Source: RUG191 sp045642225 (GTDB lineage: Bacteria; Bacillota; Clostridia; Lachnospirales; Lachnospiraceae). From it: DNA of 64,000 bases. The position numbers and the translations under genes were made by a program. Location of the stretch: NCBI GenBank assembly GCA_045642225.1, contig JAZUIN010000107.1, positions 66,632 to 130,631 on the forward strand, in the 5' to 3' direction. Shown piece after piece: positions 44,036-53,192 of the stretch; the stretch's first letter is position 1, and each line of letters opens with the position of its first letter. The notes under the pieces were generated by a model that was given only the letters and a program-made list of their open reading frames with translations, had not been told where the DNA came from and did no database searches.

Positions 44036-44803
44036 ATGAGTAAGAAAGAGAAAAAAGTTAATTATAAATTAAAAATTAGTTACGACGGCACTAGATATTA
44101 TGGCTGGGAGCGTCAGCCTGACAAAGAGACTATTCAAGGAAAGTTAGAAGCGGTATTGTCGAAAATGTGTAATTGCCCTGATGGCGAAATAGTTGAAGTT
44201 ACTGGAGCTGGGAGAACAGATGCTGGTGTGCATGCTAAGGCTATGACGGCAAATGTGCATATTATGACGAGTATGACACCTGAAGAAGTACAAGATTATA
44301 TGAATAGGTATTTGCCGGATGATATAGCTGTGACACATATATCGGAAGCGTCAGATAGATTCCATGCAAGGTATAACGCAAGCGGGAAGACTTATTGTTA
44401 TACGATATTTAATGGAAATGTTAAACCTGTATTTAATAGAAAGTATTATACTTATATTGAGGACGAGCTAGACGTAGACGCTATGATTAAGGCTACGGAG
44501 TATATGGTTGGCGAACACGACTTCAAAAGCTTTTGCGGAAATCCTAAGATGAAAAAGTCAACAATAAGACGTATCAATAACATTGATATTAAAGCTTCGA
44601 AAGGATATATCAGAATATATGTTAATGGGACGGGCTTTTTACAGCATATGGTTAGAATATTAGTTGGAACGCTTATACAAGTAGGGAAGGGCGAGATACA
44701 ACCTGAATATGTTGAAGAAATAATAGAGGCAAAGGATAGGCCTAAAGCAGGGCCAACAGCGCCAGCGAAAGGACTTTGCTTAGAGAAGGTTTATTACGAA
44801 TAA
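44036..44803 (+). CDS. truA: tRNA pseudouridine(38-40) synthase
   Basis: 255 residues. KISYDGTRYYGWERQP near 13-28, then GAGRTDAGVHA with catalytic Asp62, FHARYNASGKTYCY near 107-120, and HDFKSFCGN near 160 are all TruA hallmarks. It modifies the anticodon arm of several tRNAs. There is no purine-rich ribosome site before ATG 44036, and no alternative start preserves the N-terminal domain. The PfkB-HAD fusion gene follows after 32 bases. Confidence 0.95.
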   Translation: MSKKEKKVNYKLKISYDGTRYYGWERQPDKETIQGKLEAVLSKMCNCPDGEIVEVTGAGRTDAGVHAKAMTANVHIMTSMTPEEVQDYMNRYLPDDIAVTHISEASDRFHARYNASGKTYCYTIFNGNVKPVFNRKYYTYIEDELDVDAMIKATEYMVGEHDFKSFCGNPKMKKSTIRRINNIDIKASKGYIRIYVNGTGFLQHMVRILVGTLIQVGKGEIQPEYVEEIIEAKDRPKAGPTAPAKGLCLEKVYYE

Positions 44804-44835
44804 AAGATTACTAAAATTTTACAAAGGGGGACGAA

Positions 44836-46368
44836 ATGGTTTATACAGTTACAATTAATCCATCGATTGATTATTATGTCAAGATTAAACAATTTCAAGT
44901 TGGAGAGATTAATCGTTCTAGTGATGAAGAAATACAACCAGGTGGAAAGGGTATAAATGTATCTTTGTTACTAAGTAGATTAGGAATAGAAACTACAGCC
45001 TTAGGGTTCAAGGCGGGATTTGTTGGGGAGCAAATTGAAGAGCTGTTATCTAGAGAAAAAGTTAAAACTAGTTTTATTTCTTGTGAGGGCAACAGTAGAA
45101 TAAATGTTAAGATTGATGGCGATCCTGATACACAAATAAATGGTGAAGGTCCACAAATAACAGAAGAGCATTTGAATAAGCTCTATAAGAAAATTGAAAA
45201 GATAGGTCCTGATGATATATTAGTTCTTGCTGGTTCTGCATCTAAAAGCTTAGGTACAGGCGTTTACAAGGAGATAATTTCACATTTAAAACACGAAGCG
45301 ACAAAGGTTGTTGTTGACGCAGCAGGTGAGTTGTTGGGAGAAGTGCTTGAGGAGAAACCGTTTCTTGTAAAGCCGAATATAGAAGAACTTTCGGAATTGT
45401 TTGACGTTGAGATTCATAATGATGAAGAAACGCTTAAATATGCTAAGAAGCTAGTAGATATGGGTGCGAGAAATGTAATAGTGTCTTTGGGTGTAAATGG
45501 TGCATTGATGATTACAGAGGATGGACAGGCATATAGATGTCGTTCGCCTAGAGGTGAAATCATAAATGCTGTTGGTGCAGGAGATTCGCTTGTGGCGGGC
45601 TTTTTGACATCATATACTAGGTACAACAATATGAAACGCGCATTTTATTTTGCATTAAGGTGCGGTAGTGCGACAGCATGTTCAAGAGGTATTGCGGGAG
45701 CTGAAGAGATTAGGGATAAATATAAAGCGGTTATTTTTGATTTAGATGGAACAATTCTTAATACGCTTGAGGATCTTGCAGATGCTGTGAATTATACAAT
45801 GGAGCGTTATAATCAGCCTACATTTTCACTTGAGGAGATACAAAGCTTTGTTGGCAACGGCAATGTTAATATGATGAAGAAAGCTGTGCCTAATGGTGAT
45901 GAAAATCCTCTTTTTGGACAGCAGTATGATATGTTTTACAAATATTATATGGAGCACCTAGATGTAAAGTCTAGACCATACGAAGGGATAATAGAGTTGC
46001 TTACTAATATCAAGGAACTTGGAATACCGATGGCGGTTGTAAGTAATAAGATTGAAGATGGTGTTAAAAAGCTAGTAGAAGAGTTTTTCCCAGATCTTTT
46101 TACGGCAGCACTTGGCGATAATATGGTTAGAGCAAAGAAACCTGCAAAAGATAGTGTTAATGCTGCGCTAAATATTTTGGGAAGCGAATATAATAACACG
46201 AATACCTTGTATGTAGGTGATTCTGGGGTGGATTCATTGACGGCAGAATGCGCGGGTATGGACTGCATACTTGTATCTTGGGGATTTAGGTCTAAGGAGG
46301 AGCTTGTGAACTATACCAACATGATTATTGTCGATAGCCCAGAAGAAATATTATACTTCTTGAAATAA
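44836..46368 (+). CDS. fusion of 1-phosphofructokinase-type PfkB kinase and HAD phosphatase
   Basis: 510 residues in one uninterrupted frame. Residues 1 to about 293 are a PfkB sugar kinase: TINPSIDYY at the start, PGGKGINVS near 36-44, and the GAGDS motif with catalytic Asp250, closest to the 1-phosphofructokinase/tagatose-6-phosphate kinase group. Residues about 297-510 are a HAD phosphatase of the Gph/PpaX type: FDLDGTILNT with Asp302 and Asp304, VVSNK near 402, KKPAKD near 435 and YVGDSGVDSL near 456. A kinase and a phosphatase in one chain could act on linked sugar phosphates. GGGGG precedes the ATG. No PTS genes are adjacent. Confidence 0.88.
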   Translation: MVYTVTINPSIDYYVKIKQFQVGEINRSSDEEIQPGGKGINVSLLLSRLGIETTALGFKAGFVGEQIEELLSREKVKTSFISCEGNSRINVKIDGDPDTQINGEGPQITEEHLNKLYKKIEKIGPDDILVLAGSASKSLGTGVYKEIISHLKHEATKVVVDAAGELLGEVLEEKPFLVKPNIEELSELFDVEIHNDEETLKYAKKLVDMGARNVIVSLGVNGALMITEDGQAYRCRSPRGEIINAVGAGDSLVAGFLTSYTRYNNMKRAFYFALRCGSATACSRGIAGAEEIRDKYKAVIFDLDGTILNTLEDLADAVNYTMERYNQPTFSLEEIQSFVGNGNVNMMKKAVPNGDENPLFGQQYDMFYKYYMEHLDVKSRPYEGIIELLTNIKELGIPMAVVSNKIEDGVKKLVEEFFPDLFTAALGDNMVRAKKPAKDSVNAALNILGSEYNNTNTLYVGDSGVDSLTAECAGMDCILVSWGFRSKEELVNYTNMIIVDSPEEILYFLK

Positions 46369-46402
46369 ATTGTGAAAAAACCTTGTATTTTGCATAAATA
46401 CA

Positions 46403-46432
46403 TTGCGATAAATAATGCAATTATGTTATTAT
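46403..46432 (+). promoter_or_regulatory. possible promoter of the large flavoprotein gene
   Basis: TTGCGA (46403-46408), 18-bp spacer, TATTAT (46427-46432), about 57 bases before the start codon. The gap has no terminator, so read-through from upstream is possible. Confidence 0.4.
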
Positions 46433-46489
46433 AAATTACATATGAGAGCAGAAATAAAATAAAGTTTTAAAAATGGAGGTTTATTAATC

Positions 46490-49348
46490 ATGGCAAATGA
46501 AAAGGATCCAAATTATTTAATGACACCTTATGCGCTCGACAAAGATCGTAATAAGGTAGATCCAAGAGGAGATTACGCATTTCCAGAACCAGGCTCAAAG
46601 CCATTTAGAGAACCACTAGCGCGTCTTGCTAAAACAGTTACAGACCGTGCAAAGGTTCTTCTTGGTCAAGAGAAGATTTCGGCAGAAAGTCCAGAGTATT
46701 GGGGACTTTACAATCTTGTAACAGATGAGCAATGCGAGATTGGTATTAAAATGGAGAAGCGTCATCCAAGAACACTAGATGACATGAAGAAATTATGTCC
46801 AGAATATTCTGAAGAAGAATTATTAAAGCAATTAGAAGAAATGTCATATAACGGTGTTATTGAGTGGAATTACGAGAATCCACAGCATGAGAAGCAATGG
46901 GTGCTTCCTATGTATGTTCCAGGTTCTGCTGAGTTCGGTAACATGAATCCAGATGTTATTTCGAAGTATCCAGAAGTAGGACCATTCTTCGAGAGAATGA
47001 GTAGAATTCCTCTAGAAGGACTTACACATATGGTACCACCAGGAGGTGCTGGTATTGGTATGCACGTTATTCCAGTTGAGAAAGCTATTGAGATGGAGAA
47101 TGAGACATCTCCATTAGAGCACATTTCTCATTGGCTAGATAAGTATGATGGCAAATATGCAAAATCACCATGTTCATGCCGTAGATCACGTAAGACATTT
47201 GATCAAGGATGCGCGGATGATCCAGAAGGCTGGTGTATTGCTGTTGGTGATATGGCTGACTATGTTGTTGAAACTAACAAGGGTGGACACTATATCACAA
47301 GAGAAGAAGCTTTAGAAATATTCCAGAAGGCTGAGGAACTTGGATTTGTTCATCAGACTACAAATATTGATGGTGAAGACAAGATTTTCGCTATTTGTAA
47401 CTGTAATGTTAATGTATGTTATGCTCTTCGTACATCACAATTATTTAATACACCTAATATGTCAGCTTCTGCTTACAGAGCTCATGTTGTTAAAGATAAT
47501 TGTGTAGCTTGTGGTCGATGCGTAGAAGTTTGTCCAGCAGGTGCTGCTACATTAGGTCAGAAGCTTTGCAAGAAAGACGGAACTGAAATGGTATATCCTA
47601 AGATGCCACTTCCTACAGAACAGAAATGGTCTGAAGATATGTGGACAGAGGATTATCGTGATATCAACAGAATCAATACACATAAGACAGGTACAGCTCC
47701 ATGTAAGACAGCTTGTCCTGCTCACGTTCCAGTTCAAGGTTATCTTAAGATGGCTGCTCAAGGAAGATATGATGAAGCTCTTGCATTAATCAAGAAGTAC
47801 AATCCACTTCCAGCAGTTTGTGGACATGTATGTAATCGTCGTTGTGAGGACGCTTGTACTCGTGCAACAATTGACGAAGCATTAGCTATTGATGAAGTTA
47901 AGAAGTTTATCGCTATGAGAGACCTTAACTCTGATACAAGATATATCCCTAAGAAGAGAATTCCAAAGATTGATGGTGAATTCGATGAGAAGATCGCTAT
48001 TATCGGTGCAGGTCCTGCAGGTATCTCTTGTGCTTATTATTTGGCAGAGAAGGGTTATAAGCCTACATTATTTGAGAAGAGCAAGAAGCCAGGCGGAATG
48101 GTAACATACGGTATTCCTTCATTCGTTATGGAGAAGAATGTTGTTGAAGCTGAAGTTGATGTTCTTCGTGATATGGGCGTTGATATTAGACTTGGCGTTG
48201 AAGTTGGTAAAGATGTAACTCTAAAGCAACTTCGTGAAGAAGGTTATAAGGCATTCTACATTGCAATCGGTTGTCAAGGTGGACGTGGTGTTAATGTTCC
48301 TGGTGAAGACGCTGAAGGTGTAATGAAGGGTGTAGATTTACTACATACAGTTATTGACGATGAGTCATATAAGCTTGAAGGCGATGCAGTAGTTATCGGT
48401 GGTGGTAACGTTGCTATTGACGTATCAAGAACAGCAGTAAGATGTGGTGCTTCTAAGGTTACACAAGTTTCACTTGAGACACGTGATATTATGCCAGCAC
48501 TTCCAGAAGAAATTGAAGTTGCTGAATCAGAAGATATCAAGTTCCACGGTGGATGGGGTCCTAAGGAAATCTTGACAGAGAATGGCAAGGTTACAGGAAT
48601 TGTATTCAAGAAGTGTACACAAGTTAAGAATGCTGAAGGTCGTTTCGATCCTAAGTATGATGAGAATGATACAATGACAATTGAGTGTTCTAATGTTCTT
48701 CTTTCAGTTGGACAATGTACAATCTGGGGAGATTTATTAGAAGGCGAAGATGTTGAATTTAGAGGTCCAGCTCCAGTTGCTGATCCTAAGACATTCCAAA
48801 CAACTGTACCAGATATCTTTGTTGGTGGTGATATGTTCTACGGACCAAGATTTGCTATCGACGCTATCGCTTGTGGTAAGGAAGGTGCTGTATCAATTCA
48901 TAGATTTGTACAACCTAACTCATCACTTACAATTGGTCGTGATCCTAACTACTTCATCGAGTTAGACAAAGAAGATATCTTAGTTGAGAATTATGACAAT
49001 ACAGGACGTCAACAAGCAGGAAACAAGGCTAAGAAGGGTGATCCTTTAACATTCCGTGATACAGTAGAAGTATTTACAGAAGATCAAGTTAAGGCTGAGA
49101 CAGCTCGTTGCTTAGGTTGTGGTGCTTCAATCGTTGATCAAAACAAGTGTGTTGGTTGTGGTCTATGTACAACATGGTGTGAATTTGACGCTATTAAGCT
49201 TACAAGAGATATGCCAGCAGCTACAACATATCGTAAGGCTGAAGATAAGCTAAAATATATTCTTCCTAATGGAGCTAAGCAAGCATTAAAGAGACCATTC
49301 GTTAAGAAGACTCCAAAGGCTACTGCTTGGTATGAGGAGAAGAAATAA
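46490..49348 (+). CDS. large iron-sulfur flavoprotein with GltD-like NAD(P)H module
   Basis: 952 residues. Order: an N-terminal helical domain (1 to about 220); a cysteine-rich segment (CSCRRS near 227, GWC near 246, CNCNVNVC near 303); a ferredoxin-like CVACGRCVEVCP near 338; a GltD-type iron-sulfur/helical domain (CKTACPAHVPVQGY near 404, CGHVCNRRCEDAC near 443); FAD site IIGAGPAG near 503; NAD(P)H site VIGGGNVAID near 634; and a final CVGCGLCTTWCEF near 886. The GltD-like core passes electrons from NAD(P)H via FAD to iron-sulfur clusters. No glutamate synthase large subunit is nearby, so the acceptor is unknown. A good ribosome site (GGAGG) precedes the ATG. Its codon use is strongly biased, suggesting high expression. 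Confidence 0.85.
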   Translation: MANEKDPNYLMTPYALDKDRNKVDPRGDYAFPEPGSKPFREPLARLAKTVTDRAKVLLGQEKISAESPEYWGLYNLVTDEQCEIGIKMEKRHPRTLDDMKKLCPEYSEEELLKQLEEMSYNGVIEWNYENPQHEKQWVLPMYVPGSAEFGNMNPDVISKYPEVGPFFERMSRIPLEGLTHMVPPGGAGIGMHVIPVEKAIEMENETSPLEHISHWLDKYDGKYAKSPCSCRRSRKTFDQGCADDPEGWCIAVGDMADYVVETNKGGHYITREEALEIFQKAEELGFVHQTTNIDGEDKIFAICNCNVNVCYALRTSQLFNTPNMSASAYRAHVVKDNCVACGRCVEVCPAGAATLGQKLCKKDGTEMVYPKMPLPTEQKWSEDMWTEDYRDINRINTHKTGTAPCKTACPAHVPVQGYLKMAAQGRYDEALALIKKYNPLPAVCGHVCNRRCEDACTRATIDEALAIDEVKKFIAMRDLNSDTRYIPKKRIPKIDGEFDEKIAIIGAGPAGISCAYYLAEKGYKPTLFEKSKKPGGMVTYGIPSFVMEKNVVEAEVDVLRDMGVDIRLGVEVGKDVTLKQLREEGYKAFYIAIGCQGGRGVNVPGEDAEGVMKGVDLLHTVIDDESYKLEGDAVVIGGGNVAIDVSRTAVRCGASKVTQVSLETRDIMPALPEEIEVAESEDIKFHGGWGPKEILTENGKVTGIVFKKCTQVKNAEGRFDPKYDENDTMTIECSNVLLSVGQCTIWGDLLEGEDVEFRGPAPVADPKTFQTTVPDIFVGGDMFYGPRFAIDAIACGKEGAVSIHRFVQPNSSLTIGRDPNYFIELDKEDILVENYDNTGRQQAGNKAKKGDPLTFRDTVEVFTEDQVKAETARCLGCGASIVDQNKCVGCGLCTTWCEFDAIKLTRDMPAATTYRKAEDKLKYILPNGAKQALKRPFVKKTPKATAWYEEKK

Positions 49349-49379
49349 TATTTATCAAATTGAATAAATGTTGATTTAG

Positions 49380-49416
49380 AGTGAACCATTTTCGTAGAGA
49401 AAGTGGTTCACTTTTT
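49380..49416 (+). terminator. terminator of the flavoprotein gene
   Basis: A 14-bp stem with one wobble (AGTGAACCATTTTC / GAAAGTGGTTCACT), 5-base loop and T-run. Confidence 0.88.
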
Positions 49417-49540
49417 ATGCGTTAAAATGATAACGTGAAAATTGAACAATTATAGGTGGGTGCGTACTAAAATATTGCATTTGGACAATTATAATGCTAT
49501 AATTTATCGGCAATATTAGGCTGATAATTGGAGGAGAATG

Positions 49541-49900
49541 ATGTCGAGTGATAATACACAAGGACTTACTCATGAACAAATGCATGAATTGGGTATAGCT
49601 CATGGCCATGATCATGCACATAATCATACACATACACATGATCCTGAGCATAAGAAGAAAGTGATTAATAGATTGAATCGTGCGATTGGGCACTTGGAAT
49701 CTATAAAAAGAATGATTGAAGATGATAGAGATTGTAGCGAGGTCTTGATTCAGATGGCTGCGGTTCGTTCAGCGATAAATAATACGGGTAAGGTGGTGTT
49801 AAAAGAGCATATAAATCATTGTGTGGTTGATGCTGTAGAGACGGGCGACAAACAGTGCTTAGAGGATTTAGAAGAAGCTGTTAGTAAATTTATTAAGTAG
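49541..49900 (+). CDS. CsoR/FrmR-family metal- or sulfur-sensing repressor
   Basis: 119 residues. The helical DUF156 fold is clear: KKVINRLNRAIGHLESIKRMI near 46-66, then Cys65 (RDCSEVL), His90 and Cys94 (KEHINHC), the Cys-His-Cys pattern of the copper sensor CsoR. An N-terminal extension rich in His (HGHDHAHNHTHTHDPEH near 21-38) is unusual and could bind metal ions. DNA binding would be released by Cu(I) or another ligand. ATG 49541 is well spaced from GGAGGAG; ATG 49538 is too close. No copper exporter lies next to it; the LtaS-like gene follows 27 bases on. Confidence 0.85.
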   Translation: MSSDNTQGLTHEQMHELGIAHGHDHAHNHTHTHDPEHKKKVINRLNRAIGHLESIKRMIEDDRDCSEVLIQMAAVRSAINNTGKVVLKEHINHCVVDAVETGDKQCLEDLEEAVSKFIK

Positions 49901-49927
49901 CTTGTGAAGAAATAAAAGGAGTTTGCT

Positions 49928-52078
49928 TTGAAAAAGTTTTTTGCAAAAATAGGAGCGTTTTTTGGAAATATTGCGAATAAGATAAAAGCATTGTTTTCTA
50001 AAATACCAACACCTAAATTTATAAAAAAGATATCAGAGAATAAAGTGCTTAAGGCTATAAACGATTTTAATAATCGACACGCATTTTTGATGCAAATACC
50101 ATTATCATTAGTGATGTGTTTTGTAATAGAGTGGATGTCGAGACATTCTTTCGTTAAGACCTTTAATTTTGTTGTAGAGCACCCGGGTGCATATTTATAT
50201 AATTCGTTTATTATATTTACATTTTATAGTATATGCTTTTTGTTTAAGAGACAAACATTTTGTAGAATGATTGTTTCTGCTGTTTTTGTGGCTTTAGGAA
50301 TAGCAAATTGTATCATATTGTTCAATAGGGTGACACCATTTGGGTTTACAGATTTAAATATGATACTAGATTTGTTGACGATGCAAGGAACAGGATATTT
50401 TGACTGGCCACAAGCGTTACTTTGCCTAACGGCTATCGTTATTTATGTAATTTATCTAATTAACTTATTTAAAAAAGGCAAGAAGGTTGAATATAAGAGT
50501 AAGTTTTGGGTGAGACTAGTTGTTTGTATTGCGTTATTTGTTTCTCTTCCGCTTGTTACAAAGTTTTTACAAAAACAAAATGTTTTGGAAGCATATTTTG
50601 GAAACTTACAGCAAGGATATTTTGACAATGGTTTTCTTTATGGATTTGCTACATCTGCATTTGGTCGTGGTATGAGCAAACCTATAGGATATAGTGAAGA
50701 AAAAGTATTAGAAATTGTTGATGAAACTTCTAAAGAAACTAATACAAAGAAGGCTAAAGAGCCAAATATTGTAGTTGTTTTGATGGAATCGTTTTATGAT
50801 GTGAGCGAAACGAATTTTATGAAGACATCGGAAGATCCGATTCCATTTTTTCATGAGATAGAAGATAAATATTCGTCAGGTCATTTGACAGTACCAGTTG
50901 TAGGTGCGGGAACTTGTAATTCAGAGTTTGAAGTGCTAACAGGAATGTCTTGTAAGTTCTTTGGACCAGGAGAGTATCCGCAGAAGACTGTTCTAAAGGA
51001 TGTGAAAAAATGTGAATCGGTTGCGTCAGATTTGAAGAAGCTTGGTTATGGAACTCATGTAGTGCATAACAATGGAGGAAATTTCTATTCAAGAGCAAAT
51101 GCATTTACATTAATGGGATTTGATTCTTTCCAGAGTAAGGAAATGTTAGATATAACAGATTACTCGCCAATGGGTTCTTGGCCAACAGATGATATCTTAA
51201 TAGGGGCTTCTATTGATGCGATGAATACAACTCCAGGACAAGATATGTTGTATACAATTACAGTGGGCGCGCATGGTAATTACCCAACTAAATTGTATCC
51301 TAATGATCAAAAGATTGGGGTTACTTGCGAGGGCAAAACTCAAGAAGTAAATAATCAATGGACATATTATGTTCAGAGAATAAATGAAATGGATACCTTT
51401 ATGAAAAACTATTGTGAGGCGTTAGATGCAAGAGGAGAGGATACGATTGTTATTTTCTTTGGAGATCATTTGCCAACAATGGGGCTTACTGAAAACGAAA
51501 TTCAAACAGGTGATTTGTACAAGACAAAGTATGTTACTTGGAATAACTTTGGTATGAAGAAGAAGGATATGGATTTGACAACATATCAGCTAGTTGCAGA
51601 GTATTTAGATAGATTGGGAATTCACGAAGGTACTATGTTTAATTATAATCAGTCTAAGATAAATGCTGGAGTTGAGGCAGGTACATTTGATTATATGTAC
51701 GGTTTAGAAGTTTTGCAGTACGACTTGTTATATGGAAAGCAATTTGCTTATAGAGGCCAAGATTTATATCCAGCATCTAATTTGATAATGGGTGTAAAAG
51801 ATGTGGTTATAAACAGAGCATATGCATTTTCAGATGAACTTTATGTGTACGGTGATAACTTTACTAAGTGGAGTAAGGTGTATGTGAATGGTAAGAAGGT
51901 TCCGACTGGTTATAAGAGCGGTCAGTGTCTAACGGTTGACTTGACAAATGTCAAATCGGGAGATGTAATTACAGTAAGACAGCTAGGAAGTAACGATACT
52001 AATTTTAGAGAATCTAATCAATTCCAGGTTAATATACCAGAAAATAAAATAGAAGAGCCTGCAGAACCTGCAGCGTAA
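49928..52078 (+). CDS. LtaS-like membrane sulfatase (phosphoglycerol transferase family)
   Basis: 716 residues. An amphipathic basic N-terminus is followed by about five TM helices (about 50-215), then an extracellular alkaline-phosphatase-like sulfatase domain. IVVVLMESFYDV near 280 holds the first metal ligand (Glu), GAGTCNSEFEVLTG near 326-339 contains the predicted nucleophile Thr329, and IIFFGDHLPTMG near 510-521 gives the Asp-His metal pair. The C-terminal 100 residues form an added beta domain. Such enzymes polymerise glycerophosphate onto glycolipid or modify envelope glycans. The start is TTG with AAAGGAG upstream. A terminator follows the stop. Confidence 0.9.
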   Translation: MKKFFAKIGAFFGNIANKIKALFSKIPTPKFIKKISENKVLKAINDFNNRHAFLMQIPLSLVMCFVIEWMSRHSFVKTFNFVVEHPGAYLYNSFIIFTFYSICFLFKRQTFCRMIVSAVFVALGIANCIILFNRVTPFGFTDLNMILDLLTMQGTGYFDWPQALLCLTAIVIYVIYLINLFKKGKKVEYKSKFWVRLVVCIALFVSLPLVTKFLQKQNVLEAYFGNLQQGYFDNGFLYGFATSAFGRGMSKPIGYSEEKVLEIVDETSKETNTKKAKEPNIVVVLMESFYDVSETNFMKTSEDPIPFFHEIEDKYSSGHLTVPVVGAGTCNSEFEVLTGMSCKFFGPGEYPQKTVLKDVKKCESVASDLKKLGYGTHVVHNNGGNFYSRANAFTLMGFDSFQSKEMLDITDYSPMGSWPTDDILIGASIDAMNTTPGQDMLYTITVGAHGNYPTKLYPNDQKIGVTCEGKTQEVNNQWTYYVQRINEMDTFMKNYCEALDARGEDTIVIFFGDHLPTMGLTENEIQTGDLYKTKYVTWNNFGMKKKDMDLTTYQLVAEYLDRLGIHEGTMFNYNQSKINAGVEAGTFDYMYGLEVLQYDLLYGKQFAYRGQDLYPASNLIMGVKDVVINRAYAFSDELYVYGDNFTKWSKVYVNGKKVPTGYKSGQCLTVDLTNVKSGDVITVRQLGSNDTNFRESNQFQVNIPENKIEEPAEPAA

Positions 52079-52080
52079 AT

Positions 52081-52113
52081 AAAAAAGACGCGTTCCTCGA
52101 ATGCGTCTTTTTT
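52081..52113 (+). terminator. terminator of the LtaS-like gene
   Basis: An 11-bp stem (AAAAAAGACGC / GCGTCTTTTTT) with a T-run, six bases after the stop codon. The flanking A-run could also make it act on the minus strand. Confidence 0.9.
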
Positions 52114-52424
52114 AGTAGTTATTAAGTTTCATTTGTTTAGTGTTCCTTTCTTGCTTTTGCCGGAGTTACTATTCCTTCGCGTTGTAGTACAAGAAATTCA
52201 TCAAGTATAACAACGGAGCCAGTGGTATATTTTCTACGGTGTAAGCTGTTTTTGGAAAATGTTCTTTCCTTTGATATATATATCGGATTTGAAATGCTCA
52301 ACATTATATAATTATTGCACAAAAATAGAAAGCTAATTTGTTGCATATTGAAAATTTGTATATTATAATTTAATCGGAGTATTTTTATTGTATGTAAGAT
52401 GTTAGAAAGAAGAGGTTAATATAA
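52114..52424. other. 311-bp gap with a possible decayed minus-strand ORF
   Basis: An open minus-strand frame at 52137-52346 (69 codons) has a protein-like second half (RRKYTTGSVVILDEFLV, then VTPAKARKEH) but no ribosome site at either in-frame ATG, and its first half reads like non-coding AT-rich DNA. It may be a gene remnant. The rest is AT-rich leader for the exporter gene. Confidence 0.3.
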
Positions 52425-53192
52425 GTGAAAGACATAGATTATGTTCTGGATTTTGCAGTGCATCTTGGCCGCGAAATGCTTCTTGCGGGAGCAAATCTTG
52501 AACGTGTTAATACGACTATGGAAATTGTATGTAAGCAATATAATCTTCATGAAGTGAGTGTGTTTTCTTTGAGCAGTTCAGTATCTGTAAGTGCTAAAAA
52601 TAATGAAGGGGATACACATGTTAGACAACTAGCAGTGCCAGCTGCAGGAATACATTTGACAAAGTTACGCAAGCTAAATACTTTGTCATATAAAGTGTGC
52701 AACGAGAAAATTGAACCATCGCAATTAGAAGATATGTTATATTCTGCATTAATGGTTCCATCATATTCTGAATGGATAGAAATGCTAGGGTTTGTTATTG
52801 CGACAGTATCGTTATGTAGAATTTTTGGCGGTGGATTTACAGAGCTACTCGTTATAGCTGTAAGTACAGTTGCAGTATATTGGCTCAATAGATTTTTGGC
52901 AAAGGCTAAGCTTAATAGAATTATTACTAATATAATTAATATGTTTTTTACAACGTCTATTACATTTCTTGCGGTGTATACACATTTTGCAGAAAACATA
53001 ATGTCGATGCTTACGGCAATGTCTTTGATGTTTATTCCAGGTGTTCCACTTGTGAACTCTATTAGAAATATATTTTGCGGAAATGAGATGAATGGTATTT
53101 TAGAGCTTCTAAAGGTTATACTTGAAGTGCTAACTATTTGCGCAGGCGTTTATATTTCATACTTTATGTTTGGGAGGTGGTTTACATGGTAG
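52425..53192 (+). CDS. threonine/serine exporter, N-terminal-type component (ThrE family)
   Basis: 255 residues. The soluble N-terminal segment (VLDFAVHLGREMLLAGANLERVNTTME, about 6-32) is the ThrE/DUF1212 hallmark, and about five TM helices follow from 113 to the end. In Firmicutes this exporter is split into a large and a small subunit; the small one is encoded next, overlapping by 7 bp. Together they are thought to export threonine and serine. The start is GTG with AGAGG about 10 bases upstream. Confidence 0.88.
   Translation: MKDIDYVLDFAVHLGREMLLAGANLERVNTTMEIVCKQYNLHEVSVFSLSSSVSVSAKNNEGDTHVRQLAVPAAGIHLTKLRKLNTLSYKVCNEKIEPSQLEDMLYSALMVPSYSEWIEMLGFVIATVSLCRIFGGGFTELLVIAVSTVAVYWLNRFLAKAKLNRIITNIINMFFTTSITFLAVYTHFAENIMSMLTAMSLMFIPGVPLVNSIRNIFCGNEMNGILELLKVILEVLTICAGVYISYFMFGRWFTW

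Noticed and set aside
49415..49693. Minus-strand frame antisense to the CsoR-type gene
   Set aside because: Its Met-rich stretch is simply the complement of the His codons in the repressor head.
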